A stretch of 64,000 nucleotides of DNA, from the NCBI GenBank assembly GCA_030653975.1, contig JAURYH010000018.1, positions 1-64,000 on the forward strand, given 5' to 3'. This DNA is from Hydrogenophaga sp. (GTDB taxonomy: Bacteria; Pseudomonadota; Gammaproteobacteria; Burkholderiales; Burkholderiaceae_C). A program made the translations under genes and the position numbers. The notes under the pieces were generated by a model that was not told where the DNA came from, did not search any database, and saw only the letters and a list, made by a program, of their open reading frames with translations. Shown here piece after piece: positions 17,362 to 26,994 of this stretch (position 1 is the stretch's first letter; each line of letters opens with the position of its first letter).

Positions 17362-18674
17362 TGGTCGATCACAAACAGGGTGGCGCCATGCGCAGCGTGT
17401 TCTGGTTGCTGGGACTTGGTGCGCTGGCGGTGGCCTTGGCTTTGCTGGTGGGGCACAACCTGGCCATGGTGACGCTGTTCTGGCCGCCGTACCGCTTTGA
17501 CGTGTCGTTCAACTTTGTGGTGTTCTGCCTGATCGCCGGCTTTGCGCTGGTCTACTTCGCGCTCAGGGCCATCGTCGTGCTGCGCGAATTGCCGGCGCAG
17601 GCCCAGCGCTGGCGGGCGCAGCAGGTGGAGCGTGCGGCTGTCGGGTCGGTGCTGGACGCGCTGTCCTACCAGCTGTCGGGCCGTTTTGTGCGTGCGCAGG
17701 CCGCCGGACTGGCTGCGCTGGAGCAGCTCAATGCCTTGCCGTCGGCCCAGTGGCCCCGGCGGCACCAATTGCTGTTGCTGGCCCACCTGCTGGTTGCCGA
17801 GAGCGCGCAGTCGCTGCAAAACCGCAAGTCCAGGGACGAACACCTGCAGGCGGCACTGCATCCCAGGCTTGCCAGGAGCGCACCCGAAGCCCACGAAGGC
17901 GCGTTGCTGCGCGCTGTCCGCTGGGCGGTCGAAGACCGCGACGCCGACGCCGCACGAAGCCGCCTGGGTGAGCTGCCGCAAGGAGCAGCGCGCCGCATCC
18001 AGGCGCTGCGTCTGAAGTTGCGCATTGCCCGCCTCGGTGGTGCCACCGGCGAAGCGCTGGAAACAGCGCGGGTGCTGGCCAAACACCGCGCGTTTTCCGC
18101 TGACGCATCGCGCAGCATCGTGCGTGGACTGGCGCTGGATGCCCTGCGCGAATCCCACGATCTTTCACAACTCCAGATCCTTTGGAGCCGACTGGATGCC
18201 GGCGAACGCGCCATGCCGGAGCTCGCCCTGGCCGCCGCCCAGCGTGCCAACCTGTTGGGGATGCAGGCCGGTGAACCCGCTGACGAGAACCTGGCATCCA
18301 CCTCGGCGCTGGCGCTCAGCTGGCTGGAGCCGGTGTGGAACAGGTTCGCCGAACTCGATGCCGCGCAGCAGCACCAGCTGGTGCGCACGATGGAGCCCGG
18401 ACTGGCCCAGCTCGATGCCACCTGGCTCGCGCGGCTGGAGCAGGCGCAGCGCCAGCAACCCAACAACGCTTACCTCCAGTACCTGACCGGTCAGGCTTTC
18501 ATGCAGCGCCAGCTCTGGGGCAAGGCTGCCCAGCTGCTCGGGCAGGCCAGCCACAGCCTGACCGAACCATCCCTGCTGCGGCGAACCTGGCGCTCGCTCG
18601 CGGCGCTGGCCGAAGAGCGGGGTGACGCCGTGGCCGCCCAGTCGGCCTGGAAAAAGGCAGCCCTGCTGGACTGA
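17361..18674 (+). CDS. hemY: HemY, membrane protein of haem biosynthesis (TPR type)
   Basis: 437 aa. Two transmembrane segments (~17-33 and ~45-68) contain the family signature TLFWPPYRFDVSFN, followed by a long TPR-like helical domain exposed outside the membrane. This is the proteobacterial HemY, not protoporphyrinogen oxidase. ATG 17361 overlaps the hemX stop; ATG 17388 (MRSVFWLLG) is an equally typical start. It is the last gene of the hem run and is followed by a hairpin. Confidence 0.87.
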   Translation: MVDHKQGGAMRSVFWLLGLGALAVALALLVGHNLAMVTLFWPPYRFDVSFNFVVFCLIAGFALVYFALRAIVVLRELPAQAQRWRAQQVERAAVGSVLDALSYQLSGRFVRAQAAGLAALEQLNALPSAQWPRRHQLLLLAHLLVAESAQSLQNRKSRDEHLQAALHPRLARSAPEAHEGALLRAVRWAVEDRDADAARSRLGELPQGAARRIQALRLKLRIARLGGATGEALETARVLAKHRAFSADASRSIVRGLALDALRESHDLSQLQILWSRLDAGERAMPELALAAAQRANLLGMQAGEPADENLASTSALALSWLEPVWNRFAELDAAQQHQLVRTMEPGLAQLDATWLARLEQAQRQQPNNAYLQYLTGQAFMQRQLWGKAAQLLGQASHSLTEPSLLRRTWRSLAALAEERGDAVAAQSAWKKAALLD

Positions 18675-18761
18675 GTCTCTGCCCGGTTCACCGGTGGTGG
18701 TGCTATCCCGGTCGACAGGGGTTGATGGACGTGCCCCACGCAGCACGTACAACCAGAAACA

Positions 18762-18788
18762 GGAACGCCGGCTTCAAGCCGGCGTTCC
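18762..18788. terminator. Hairpin between convergent hemY and rne
   Basis: GGAACGCCGGCTT and AAGCCGGCGTTCC are perfectly complementary around a single C; the real loop must open a few pairs. It lies between two convergent genes and probably terminates both. No long T-run is seen. Confidence 0.6.
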
Positions 18789-18830
18789 TGCTGGATTCAG
18801 GCCCGCGGTTACCCGCGGCCATTCACCTCT

Positions 18831-21797
18831 TCACTGGGTCTCAAACGGCAGCGGCATGCTGCGCAGGTCCTTGCGGGTTTCCACCAGCACCAGCGGGCCT
18901 TCGTCCAGTATCACCGCGGGTTTGATCTCGCGCGGCACGTGGATGGGTTTGGGTTCAGCAGCGATCGCTGCCTGCACCTGGGCCACCTTGTCGCTATCGG
19001 AATTGACCCACACCAGACCACTGGCTGCGGCCACCTGGTTCAACTCGTCGATCGACACCGTGTAGGCCTGCACCTGGGGCAGACCGCGGGGCGCGGGTGC
19101 AACGGCGGCGGCTGCACTCGTGCGTACCGCGGGAGCTGCCACCGGCAGGGGTGCTGGCGTGGCCAGAACCGGCACCGGCTCGATCACGACGGGAGCGGCT
19201 TCAGCCACCGATTCTTCGACCGTGACCGGGCTGCTCTCCACCGGCAGGCTGAAATAGCTGCTGCGAACGGGTGCCTCGGCGGCCACCTCTTCAACCGGCG
19301 TCACGGACATCGCTTGCACGGCGTCAGCCTCCGAACCCTGCTCGGACGCATCGCGCGGAGCACGCTCCCGACGGTCACGGCCATAACGGTCGCGGCTGCG
19401 GCGTTCTCGGGGCGCACGCTGACCACCGTTGTCCGCATCACCTTCTGTGGCGGGCACTTCGGCGCTGCTGGCACGGGCGTCCGGCTCCAGGCGCTGCGCG
19501 GTGCCTTCCGCGCCGTCCTGTTGCGCGACCTCAACGCCTTCAGCCGCCTGGGGACGGCGGCGGTTGTCGTTGCGTGGACGGCGTTCGCGCCGCTGGCCTT
19601 CGGCCACGTCGGGCGTCTCGCCGGCCACCGCTGGTGCGGTGTTCACCAAGGCTTCAGCGCCCTGGGTCTGATCCACCGGAGCCGCATCACGGCGGTTGTC
19701 GCGACGACCACCGTTGCGAGGTTCACCACGCGATTCACCGCGCGATTCACCACGGGTCTCCCCGCGACCTTCCACCCGGCCCTCGTTGCGGCGGGCGCCT
19801 TCACGGACTTCGCGGTTTTCACGTCCCTCCGGGCGGCCTTCCACATTGCGACCTTCGCCACCCCGTGTGTTGCGGCCGGCATCGCGACCTTCACGACCCT
19901 CACGCGGTGCACGGCTTTCGTTGCCGTTGCGGCCACCCCGGCCCCGGTTGTCGCGACCACCTTCGCGGCGCCCATCGGGGCGCTGCTCGCTGCGATCACC
20001 GGTTTTGGCGGTGGGTGCAACGGTGGGTGGTGCCGTGACGGCGGGGGCTTCGCCACCGCCAAACAGGCTCTTGAGCCAGCCGAAGAAACCCTTTTCAGCC
20101 GGTGCAGCCACCTTGGCCACGGGCGCTGCGGCAACGGGTGCGACCACTGGGGTAGCAACAGGCGCTTGCGGCTTGGGTACGGCCACAGGCGCCGGACCGT
20201 CGGGCAGCACGCCCTTGATCACCGGTTCCTGTTTGTTGGTGCGTTCCTGGCTGCGGCGCGTGAAGCCGGTGGCTTCGTCCGGTTCGTCGGCCAGCTTGTA
20301 GCTGGCGTCCAGGTCGTCCAGACGCGGGTCGTCGTGCTTCAGGCGTTCCAGCTTGTAGTTCGGCGTGTCGAGCGACTTGTTGGGCACCAGCAGCACATTG
20401 ATGCGCTGCTTGAGTTCGATCTTGGTGATCTCGGTGCGCTTCTCGTTGAGCAGGAAGCTGGCCACTTCGACCGGCACCTGCACCAGCACGGCGGCCGTGC
20501 TGTCCTTGAGCGACTCTTCCTGGATGATGCGCAGGATCTGCAGCGCCGAGCTTTCCGTGTCGCGGATGTGGCCGGAGCCACCACAGCGCGGGCAGGGAAT
20601 GGACGAGCCTTCACTGAGCATGGGCTTGAGGCGCTGGCGGCTCATTTCGAGCAGGCCGAACTTGCTGATGGAGCCGAACTGCACGCGGGCGCGGTCCTGG
20701 CGCAGGGCATCGCGCAGGCGGTTTTCCACTTCGCGGCGGTTCTTCGACTCGTCCATGTCGATGAAGTCGATCACGATCAGACCGCCCAGATCGCGCAGGC
20801 GGGCCTGGCGCGCCACCTCGTCGGCGGCTTCCAGGTTGGTGCGGGTGGCGGTTTCTTCGATGTCGCCGCCCTTGATGGCGCGCGCCGAGTTCACATCCAC
20901 CGCCACCAGGGCTTCGGTCTGGTCGATCACGATGGCGCCGCCCGAAGGCAGGTTCACCGTGCGGCTGTAGGCGGTCTCGATCTGGTGCTCGATCTGGAAG
21001 CGGCTGAACAGCGGTGCGTCGTCGCGGTAGCGTTTCACGCGGTGCCCGTGCTCGGGCATCACGTGGCTCATGAACTGGTGCGCCTGCTCAAAGATGTCGT
21101 CGGTGTCGATCAGGATCTCGCCGATGTCGCTGTTGAAGTAGTCGCGGATGGCACGGATCACCAGGCTGGATTCCTGGTAGATCAGGTAGGCACCTTTGCC
21201 GCCCTGGGCCGCGCCGTCGATGGCGGTCCACAATTTCAGCAGGTAGTTCAGGTCCCACTGCAGTTCGGGCGCTTCACGACCGATACCGGCGGTGCGCGCG
21301 ATGATGCTCATGCCATTGGGGTATTCGAGCTGGTCCAGCGCAGCCTTGAGATCCTGGCGGTCTTCGCCCTCGATGCGTCGGCTCACACCACCACCGCGCG
21401 GGTTGTTGGGCATCAGCACCACGTAGCGGCCAGCCAGGCTGACGAAGGTGGTCAGGGCTGCGCCCTTGTTGCCACGCTCTTCTTTTTCGACCTGGACCAG
21501 CAGTTCCTGGCCTTCCTTGATCACGTCGTTGATGCGGGCCTGGTTGACCGGCACGCCAGCGGCGAAATACTGGCGCGAGATTTCCTTGAACGGCAGGAAA
21601 CCGTGGCGGTCTTCGCCGTAGTCAACGAAGCAGGCTTCCAGCGAGGGCTCGACGCGCGTGACGACGGCCTTGTAGATGTTGCCCTTGCGCTGTTCGCGCC
21701 CTTCGATTTCGATTTCGTAGTCGAGCAGTTTTTGCCCGTCCACGATCGCCAGGCGGCGCTCTTCGGCCTGCGTGGCGTTGATCAGCATGCGTTTCAT
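18831..21797 (-). CDS. rne: Ribonuclease E
   Basis: 988 aa. Endoribonuclease central to mRNA decay and rRNA processing. N-terminal half: [10 protein letters not shown] start, S1 domain ([20 protein letters not shown]), catalytic aspartates in AVDVNSARA and IVIDFIDM, and the zinc-link CPRCGGSG. The C-terminal ~450 residues are disordered, with an Arg/Gly/Glu-rich block (~19.7-20.0 kb) and a Pro/Ala/Val-rich tail, ending [14 protein letters not shown], a segment typical of betaproteobacterial RNase E. ATG 21797 follows AAGGAAA on the minus strand. It is divergent from rluC with a long leader. Confidence 0.96.
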   Translation of the reverse strand: MKRMLINATQAEERRLAIVDGQKLLDYEIEIEGREQRKGNIYKAVVTRVEPSLEACFVDYGEDRHGFLPFKEISRQYFAAGVPVNQARINDVIKEGQELLVQVEKEERGNKGAALTTFVSLAGRYVVLMPNNPRGGGVSRRIEGEDRQDLKAALDQLEYPNGMSIIARTAGIGREAPELQWDLNYLLKLWTAIDGAAQGGKGAYLIYQESSLVIRAIRDYFNSDIGEILIDTDDIFEQAHQFMSHVMPEHGHRVKRYRDDAPLFSRFQIEHQIETAYSRTVNLPSGGAIVIDQTEALVAVDVNSARAIKGGDIEETATRTNLEAADEVARQARLRDLGGLIVIDFIDMDESKNRREVENRLRDALRQDRARVQFGSISKFGLLEMSRQRLKPMLSEGSSIPCPRCGGSGHIRDTESSALQILRIIQEESLKDSTAAVLVQVPVEVASFLLNEKRTEITKIELKQRINVLLVPNKSLDTPNYKLERLKHDDPRLDDLDASYKLADEPDEATGFTRRSQERTNKQEPVIKGVLPDGPAPVAVPKPQAPVATPVVAPVAAAPVAKVAAPAEKGFFGWLKSLFGGGEAPAVTAPPTVAPTAKTGDRSEQRPDGRREGGRDNRGRGGRNGNESRAPREGREGRDAGRNTRGGEGRNVEGRPEGRENREVREGARRNEGRVEGRGETRGESRGESRGEPRNGGRRDNRRDAAPVDQTQGAEALVNTAPAVAGETPDVAEGQRRERRPRNDNRRRPQAAEGVEVAQQDGAEGTAQRLEPDARASSAEVPATEGDADNGGQRAPRERRSRDRYGRDRRERAPRDASEQGSEADAVQAMSVTPVEEVAAEAPVRSSYFSLPVESSPVTVEESVAEAAPVVIEPVPVLATPAPLPVAAPAVRTSAAAAVAPAPRGLPQVQAYTVSIDELNQVAAASGLVWVNSDSDKVAQVQAAIAAEPKPIHVPREIKPAVILDEGPLVLVETRKDLRSMPLPFETQ

Positions 21798-22437
21798 GAT
21801 GCGTTTCCTTCGGTCTGACACTGACATGGCGCCGGGTTGAACCCAGGCGCCGACCTGCCGTGAACCAGTGGAAAAACGCGAACGGGGGAGGAATTGCCGG
21901 AGAGCCACCGACCCGGTGCCCACCCGGCGTTGGCCAGGGGGCGAGGGAGTGTTCGGGACGGGGCACGCTGTGTGTGCCGCGTTGAACTGCCGGGTCAGGG
22001 CGTAGGCGCGTGGACTGGGCTGGGCTGAGAAGGCTTGATGGCTGTCGGTGACATGGATCTCGCCGGTGATGTCTCTGGCTTCACTTCATCCTCGACCAGC
22101 CTGTCCACCGAGAGCGTGTGGCTTCTCGGGAACGCGGCTGGCCGATTGGGGTATTCCGTATTCGGGTTCGCAGTTTTACTCACGGATTCGCCCGCTGCTT
22201 CAACCTGACCGATGCGGCTCCAGCCTCTTCAGAGAGGGCGTCGGGAGCAGGCGTCGGACAGGGTGCAACGGGTGGCAACTTGTGGCCAATCGGGTCCCCG
22301 GTATCAAAGGCCGGAGGAGCCTGCCTGCGGTGACTGCCTTAAACTCAAGAAAATCAATCACTTACAGCACACGACTGGCGCAGCACATTATAGTGTGCTC
22401 CCCGATCCATGGGGCCGGTATTTCCAGCGGGTTTTCC
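21798..22437. promoter_or_regulatory. 640-bp divergent rne / rluC intergenic region, long rne leader
   Basis: No convincing gene lies here. Close to the rne start a strong stem is visible: GGCGCC plus GGG (21828-21836) against CCC-A-GGCGCC (21842-21851). At 22382-22399 the near-palindrome AGCACATTATAGTGTGCT contains TATAAT on the minus strand and TATAGT on the plus strand, so it may hold overlapping -10 elements for both genes. No good -35 was found for either. A long structured rne leader is known in E. coli, where it mediates autoregulation by RNase E; a similar role here is inferred. Confidence 0.5.
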
Positions 22438-23445
22438 TTGAACGCCAAGCCATCTGTCCAGACCGCAGCGGCGGTCCAATTCCTCACGGTTGACGAAGAA
22501 TCGGCCGGCCAGCGGCTGGACAATTTTCTCATTCGCCTGCTCAAAGGCGTACCGAAAACGCACATCTACCGCATCATCCGCTCGGGCGAGGTGCGGCGGA
22601 ACAAGGGTCGCGTGGGGGCGGACGACCGGGTGGCCGCGGGCGACGTGTTGCGCATCCCGCCGATCCGGTTGTCTGAGCGTGCCGAGGAAAAAGCGGCCCA
22701 TCCGGCGCCCGCGCGCGAATTTCCCGTTGTGTATGAAGATGATGCTTTCATGGCCATTGACAAACCCGCCGGGGTGGCGGTGCATGGTGGCAGCGGGGTG
22801 AGCTTTGGCGTGATCGAACAAATGCGGCAGGCACGTCCCGCCGCACGTTTGCTCGAATTGGTGCACCGGCTGGATCGTGAAACCAGCGGCTTGCTGCTGA
22901 TTGCCAAGAAGAAATCGGCCCTCAAAGCTTTGCAGGATCAATTCCGCGAGCGGGAAACCGGGAAAACCTATCTGGCCCTGGTCAAAGGGGTCTGGCCGGC
23001 GCGCCTCAAGGTGCTGGACCAGCCACTGCACAAGTATTTGTTGCCCGATGGCGAACGGCGTGTGAAGGTGGTGGGTGCCGATGACCCGGACGGTATGCGT
23101 TCCGTCTCGCTGGTCAAGGTGGTCGGGCGCCTGCCTGCGCCTGCGGCCCTGGCGACCGCTTACCCTGACGGATTCAGCCTGCTGGAGGTGACCATCAAGA
23201 CCGGGCGCACGCATCAGATTCGCGTGCATCTGGCGCACGCCGGCCATCCGATTGCGGGGGACGACAAATACGGTGACTTCGAGCTCAATCGGCAATTGAG
23301 CCGGGTGGGCTTCAAGCGCATGTTTCTGCACGCCTGGCGGTTGCGGCTGACCCACCCGATTAGCGGCGAAAGTGTCGAGTTGCATTCGGAATTGCCACTG
23401 GAATTGAAAAACTGGTTGCCCGATGCGCCGCATCGGACCCAATAA
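22438..23445 (+). CDS. rluC: Ribosomal large-subunit pseudouridine synthase C
   Basis: About 335 aa. Modifies uridines in 23S rRNA. An N-terminal S4 RNA-binding domain (RLDNFLIRLLKGVPKTHIYR, IIRSGEVRRNKGR) precedes the RluA-family catalytic domain with HRLDRETSG (catalytic D146) and KTGRTHQIRVHLA. The start is probably TTG 22438, which gives an N-terminus of ~15 residues before the conserved VQFLTVDEES. The longer open frame upstream has no family match. It is divergent from rne, a common arrangement. Confidence 0.92.
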   Translation: MNAKPSVQTAAAVQFLTVDEESAGQRLDNFLIRLLKGVPKTHIYRIIRSGEVRRNKGRVGADDRVAAGDVLRIPPIRLSERAEEKAAHPAPAREFPVVYEDDAFMAIDKPAGVAVHGGSGVSFGVIEQMRQARPAARLLELVHRLDRETSGLLLIAKKKSALKALQDQFRERETGKTYLALVKGVWPARLKVLDQPLHKYLLPDGERRVKVVGADDPDGMRSVSLVKVVGRLPAPAALATAYPDGFSLLEVTIKTGRTHQIRVHLAHAGHPIAGDDKYGDFELNRQLSRVGFKRMFLHAWRLRLTHPISGESVELHSELPLELKNWLPDAPHRTQ

Positions 23446-23520
23446 CCCTATAGAATGGAATTTGCATCGTTGGGATGCAGAATCCAACCAAGACAATCCG
23501 CAAACTCAAAAGGACGATCA

Positions 23521-23826
23521 ATGGCAAATTACGCTGAACTCATGGCGCAGGCACAGGCTTTGATGGCGCAGGCCGAGGAAGCTCGCAAAAGCGAACTCGC
23601 TTCGACGATCGCCGATATCAAAGCCAAAATGAAACAATTTGGTATCACGGTGGCTGATCTGGGTGGTGCATCGGGGGGCAAGAAGCCTGCCAAATCAAAA
23701 TCCACCGCTGCGGCAAAGTACCGTGGCCCTCAGGGCGAGCTCTGGGCGGGTGGCCCGGGCCGCAAGCCCGAGTGGGTGCGCGCCGTGCTGGCGTCGGGCA
23801 AAAGCATCGAAGACTTCCGCATCTGA
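23521..23826 (+). CDS. H-NS family nucleoid-associated protein
   Basis: 101 aa. The N-terminal coiled-coil oligomerisation region (Ala/Glu/Gln-rich, ~1-45) is joined by a Lys/Ser linker to the C-terminal DNA-binding motif KYRGPQGELWAGGPGRKPEWV, with the AT-hook-like GPGRKP. It probably silences AT-rich DNA. A TAGAAT -10-like box lies at 23451-23456, and the leader holds a small perfect hairpin (TGCATC...GATGCA, 23463-23479). An intrinsic terminator follows, so it is likely monocistronic. Confidence 0.9.
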   Translation: MANYAELMAQAQALMAQAEEARKSELASTIADIKAKMKQFGITVADLGGASGGKKPAKSKSTAAAKYRGPQGELWAGGPGRKPEWVRAVLASGKSIEDFRI

Positions 23827-23847
23827 TCATCCGGATACGGCTTTGAC

Positions 23848-23872
23848 GGGGCACCTTCGGGTGCCCTTTGTT
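23848..23872 (+). terminator. Intrinsic terminator of the H-NS gene
   Basis: GGGCACC and GGTGCCC form a 7-bp stem with a TTC-G type loop, followed by TTTGTTCTT. It lies 22 bases past the stop codon. Confidence 0.8.
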
Positions 23873-23973
23873 CTTGGTGTCGCCTTTGCGCGTGCGCAGC
23901 TGTGATGCGGCGCCATCGCGCCGTCATGCCGGGCATCGATAATGGAAACCTGTCTCAAACCTTTTTCAGTCGC

Positions 23974-24633
23974 ATGCGCCCGCGCCAATTTGACCTGATT
24001 GCCTTCGACTGGGATGGCACGCTCTTTGACTCCACCGCCCTCATCGTGCGGTGCATCCAGGCCGCCGTACACGATGTGGGTGGGCGCATTCCCTCCGATC
24101 GGGCGGCCAGCTATGTGATCGGCATGGGTCTGATGCAGGCGCTAGCTCACGCGGCACCCGATGTGCCGCCCGCCCGGTACCCCCTGCTGGGCGAGCGCTA
24201 CCGGTACCACTACCAGCAACACCAGGACGACATCAGCCTCTTTGATGGTGTCCTGCCGCTTTTGGCCGAGCTCAAGCAACGGCATCACTGGCTGACGGTT
24301 GCCACGGGCAAGAGCCGCCAGGGGTTGGACTCTGCCCTGCGAACGGTCGAGTTGCACGGTGTTTTTGACGGCTCACGCACCGCGGACGAAACCGCGGGCA
24401 AGCCCAGCCCGCTCATGTTGCACGAGCTGATGCGCGAGTTCGGGGTCGATCCCGGGCGCACGCTGATGATTGGCGACACCACGCACGACCTCCAGATGGC
24501 GCTCAACGCCGGCTGCGCCAGTGTGGGAGTGAGCTACGGTGCCCACGAACCGGATGCTTTTGCCGAACTCTCGCCCCTGCACGTGGCGCATTCGGTGCAG
24601 GAACTGCGCGACTGGCTCGCGGCCAACGCCTGA
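23974..24633 (+). CDS. HAD-superfamily phosphatase (phosphoglycolate phosphatase-like)
   Basis: 219 aa. HAD motifs: DWDGTLFDS (nucleophile D12 and D14), VATGKS (motif II), KPSPLML (motif III Lys) and MIGDTTHDL (motif IV). A helical cap follows the first motif. It resembles Gph/PGMB-type phosphatases commonly found next to rluC in betaproteobacteria, but the substrate is not evident. ATG 23974 was chosen because it places the DxD motif near the N-terminus. The Rieske gene starts 14 bases after the stop. Confidence 0.87.
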   Translation: MRPRQFDLIAFDWDGTLFDSTALIVRCIQAAVHDVGGRIPSDRAASYVIGMGLMQALAHAAPDVPPARYPLLGERYRYHYQQHQDDISLFDGVLPLLAELKQRHHWLTVATGKSRQGLDSALRTVELHGVFDGSRTADETAGKPSPLMLHELMREFGVDPGRTLMIGDTTHDLQMALNAGCASVGVSYGAHEPDAFAELSPLHVAHSVQELRDWLAANA

Positions 24634-24647
24634 AGCCGGCGACACAC

Positions 24648-25028
24648 ATGGAATTGTCGGAGCAGGACCCTCTCTATCCGTTGTGCAACAGCCGCGACCT
24701 CGTGGATTCGGGATTGGCGGTGTCGTTCGATGTGGTCTACGCCGGACATACGTGCAGGGCATTTGCCATCCGGTACCAGGGCGAGGCACACGCTTATCTC
24801 AACCGGTGTACCCACGTGGCGATGGAGATGGACTGGCAACCCGATCGTTTTTTTGACGACAGTGGCCGCTGGCTGATCTGCGCCAGCCACGGTGCCATCT
24901 ATGACCCCGCCACAGGCGCCTGCCGCAGCGGCCCCTGCCGCGGCGGCCTGATCAAGATCCCGCTGGTCGAGCGCGATGGCGTGGTGCACTGGCAGTCACA
25001 ATATGCGTTGAAACCTTTCCTATTCTGA
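24648..25028 (+). CDS. Rieske [2Fe-2S] domain protein
   Basis: 126 aa, a stand-alone ferredoxin-like Rieske protein. Cluster ligands are C54 and H56 (CTH) and C78 and H81 (CASH), followed by GAIYDPATGAC. It is probably an electron carrier for an unknown partner. The arrangement rluC - HAD phosphatase - Rieske - sppA recurs in betaproteobacteria, but the functional link is unknown. sppA starts 12 bases downstream. Confidence 0.87.
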   Translation: MELSEQDPLYPLCNSRDLVDSGLAVSFDVVYAGHTCRAFAIRYQGEAHAYLNRCTHVAMEMDWQPDRFFDDSGRWLICASHGAIYDPATGACRSGPCRGGLIKIPLVERDGVVHWQSQYALKPFLF

Positions 25029-25040
25029 GAGCAACCAAAC

Positions 25041-26024
25041 ATGAACGACGATCCGGTGGGAACACCATCCCCAGGCACAACCGGGCACCGTGCGGATGTG
25101 GGCTGGGAGCGCGCGACGCTGGAAAAACTGGCATTTTCTGCCTTGGCGGAGCAGCGGTCTGCCCGACGCTGGGCCATCGTCTGGCGATTGATGTGGCTGC
25201 TGCTGGCTGGTTCGGTGGTGTGGGTGGTGTTCTTCTCGGGCGAAGGCGTTTCTTCCCCGCGCAAGCCCCACACGGCGCTGATCGAGATCCGGGGTGAAAT
25301 TGCGGCCGGTGCAGAAGCCAGTGCCGACAACGTGGTCGGTTCGCTGAAGGCGGCATTTGAAGACGCCGGCGCACAAGCCGTCGTGCTGCTCATCGATTCG
25401 CCCGGCGGCAGTCCGGTCCAGGCCGGCATCATCAACGACGAGATCACACGGCTCAAGGCCTTGCACAACAAGAAGGTCTACGCGGTGGTTGAAGAGACCT
25501 GTGCCTCGGCCGCGTATTACATCGCAGCTGCCGCTGACAACATCTACGTGGACAAGGCCAGTCTGGTGGGCAGCATCGGTGTGCTCATGGATGGTTTTGG
25601 CTTCACAGGGCTGATGGACAAGCTCGGCGTCGAGCGTCGACTGATGACGGCGGGCGCCAACAAGGCCATGCTGGACCCCTTCAGTCCACAGGACGCGGAA
25701 CAGACCGCCTATATCCAGTCCATGCTGGGCGAGATTCACAGCCAGTTCATCACCGTCGTGAAGGCCGGACGCGGTACCCGGCTCAAGGAAACGCCGGACA
25801 CGTTCAGCGGACTCGTCTGGAGCGGCCAGCAGGCGATCGCCCAGGGACTGGTCGATGAACTGGGCAGTCTCGACTACGTGGCGCGCGAGGTGGTCAAGGC
25901 CGAAGAGGTGGTGGACTACACCCGGCGTGAGAACCTGGGTATGCGTCTGGCCCGACAGCTGGGTGTCAGCATCGGTGAGGGTCTGTATCTTGCGGCCCGC
26001 TCCAGCGGACTGCAATTCAAGTAA
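25041..26024 (+). CDS. sppA: S49 signal peptide peptidase SppA
   Basis: 327 aa. One N-terminal transmembrane anchor (~48-66) is followed by a single S49 domain. The catalytic Ser is S156 in [11 protein letters not shown], and K208 (AGANKAM) is exactly 52 residues later, the spacing of the Ser/Lys dyad in short SppA enzymes. IDSPGGSP is the oxyanion-region motif. It degrades cleaved signal peptides in the membrane. Last gene of the run that begins with the HAD phosphatase; galU starts 37 bases downstream. Confidence 0.92.
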   Translation: MNDDPVGTPSPGTTGHRADVGWERATLEKLAFSALAEQRSARRWAIVWRLMWLLLAGSVVWVVFFSGEGVSSPRKPHTALIEIRGEIAAGAEASADNVVGSLKAAFEDAGAQAVVLLIDSPGGSPVQAGIINDEITRLKALHNKKVYAVVEETCASAAYYIAAAADNIYVDKASLVGSIGVLMDGFGFTGLMDKLGVERRLMTAGANKAMLDPFSPQDAEQTAYIQSMLGEIHSQFITVVKAGRGTRLKETPDTFSGLVWSGQQAIAQGLVDELGSLDYVAREVVKAEEVVDYTRRENLGMRLARQLGVSIGEGLYLAARSSGLQFK

Positions 26025-26061
26025 GTTTTTGACTCAAATCCAATCAGTGAACAGGGTGACT

Positions 26062-26937
26062 ATGAAAATCGAGAAAGCTGTTTTTCCCGTGGGTGGATTG
26101 GGTACCCGATTCCTGCCGGCCACCAAGGCCATTCCCAAAGAGATGCTGCCGGTGGTGGACAAGCCGCTGATCCAGTACGCGGTGGATGAGGCCTACGCAG
26201 CGGGCATCCGCGAGATGATCTTCGTCACCGGGCGCCACAAGCGGGCCATCGGTGACCACTACGACGCGGCTTTTGAGCTCGAATACGAGCTGGAGCGTGG
26301 CAACAAGAGCGAGTTGCTCAAGCTGGTGCACGACATCAAGCCCGATGACATGGATTGCGTGTTCATTCGCCAGCCGCGCCCGCTGGGTTTGGGTCATGCG
26401 GTGCTGTGCGCTGAGCGCGTGGTGGGTAATGACCCATTTGCCGTGGTGCTCGCCGACGACCTGATGGTGGGTTTGGCGGGTGGCCCTTCGGTGTTGCAGC
26501 AGATGGTGGCGGCCTATGAAAAGAGTCCTGGCACCGTGCTGGCGGTGCAGGATGTGCCGCGTGAGGACACCCGCCGATATGGCGTGGTGGATGTGCATGG
26601 CGTCAAGGAGGCGATGGCCGAGGTGTTCGGCATGGTGGAAAAACCGGTGCCCGAAGTGGCACCATCCACACTGGCTGTGGCGGGTCGCTACATCCTCACG
26701 CCAGCGGTGTTCGAGAGCATCCGGCGTCAACCCCGGGGCGCCGGCGGCGAGATCCAGCTCACCGATGGCATCGCGGCCCTGATCGGCACCGAGAAGGTGT
26801 ACGCCTACCGCTACGAAGGCCAGCGCTACGACTGCGGCAGCAAGGAGGGATTCCTGGAGGCGACGATTGATCTGGCCCTCGCGAACCCGGAGCTGAGCGC
26901 GGCGGTCCGGGCGCACATGGTCAAGGCACTGGGCTGA
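26062..26937 (+). CDS. galU: UTP-glucose-1-phosphate uridylyltransferase
   Basis: 291 aa. Makes UDP-glucose for envelope polysaccharides. The nucleotide-binding start [26 protein letters not shown] is canonical, as are [15 protein letters not shown] and FGMVEKP. Length matches the family. ATG 26062 was chosen because it starts this motif; the frame is open upstream inside sppA. A hairpin separates it from the convergent methylase gene. Confidence 0.95.
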   Translation: MKIEKAVFPVGGLGTRFLPATKAIPKEMLPVVDKPLIQYAVDEAYAAGIREMIFVTGRHKRAIGDHYDAAFELEYELERGNKSELLKLVHDIKPDDMDCVFIRQPRPLGLGHAVLCAERVVGNDPFAVVLADDLMVGLAGGPSVLQQMVAAYEKSPGTVLAVQDVPREDTRRYGVVDVHGVKEAMAEVFGMVEKPVPEVAPSTLAVAGRYILTPAVFESIRRQPRGAGGEIQLTDGIAALIGTEKVYAYRYEGQRYDCGSKEGFLEATIDLALANPELSAAVRAHMVKALG

Positions 26938-26973
26938 ACAAGGCGTTTTTGCACGCAGGCACCGGGCACTGCG

Positions 26974-26989
26974 CGGCCCATGCGGGCCG
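26974..26989. terminator. Short hairpin between convergent galU and methylase genes
   Basis: CGGCCC and GGGCCG pair around ATGC. It is G/C-rich with no adjacent T-run, so it is a possible but weak bidirectional terminator. Confidence 0.4.
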
Positions 26990-26994
26990 GCCGC

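Noticed and set aside
18939..21818. Plus-strand open frame of ~960 codons opposite rne
   Set aside because: Antisense shadow of RNase E; no ribosome site and biased composition.
21995..22183. 62-codon minus-strand ORF in the rne leader
   Set aside because: Pro/Ser/Thr-rich with no family signature or ribosome site; better explained as chance in a leader. It could be revisited if ribosome profiling shows translation.
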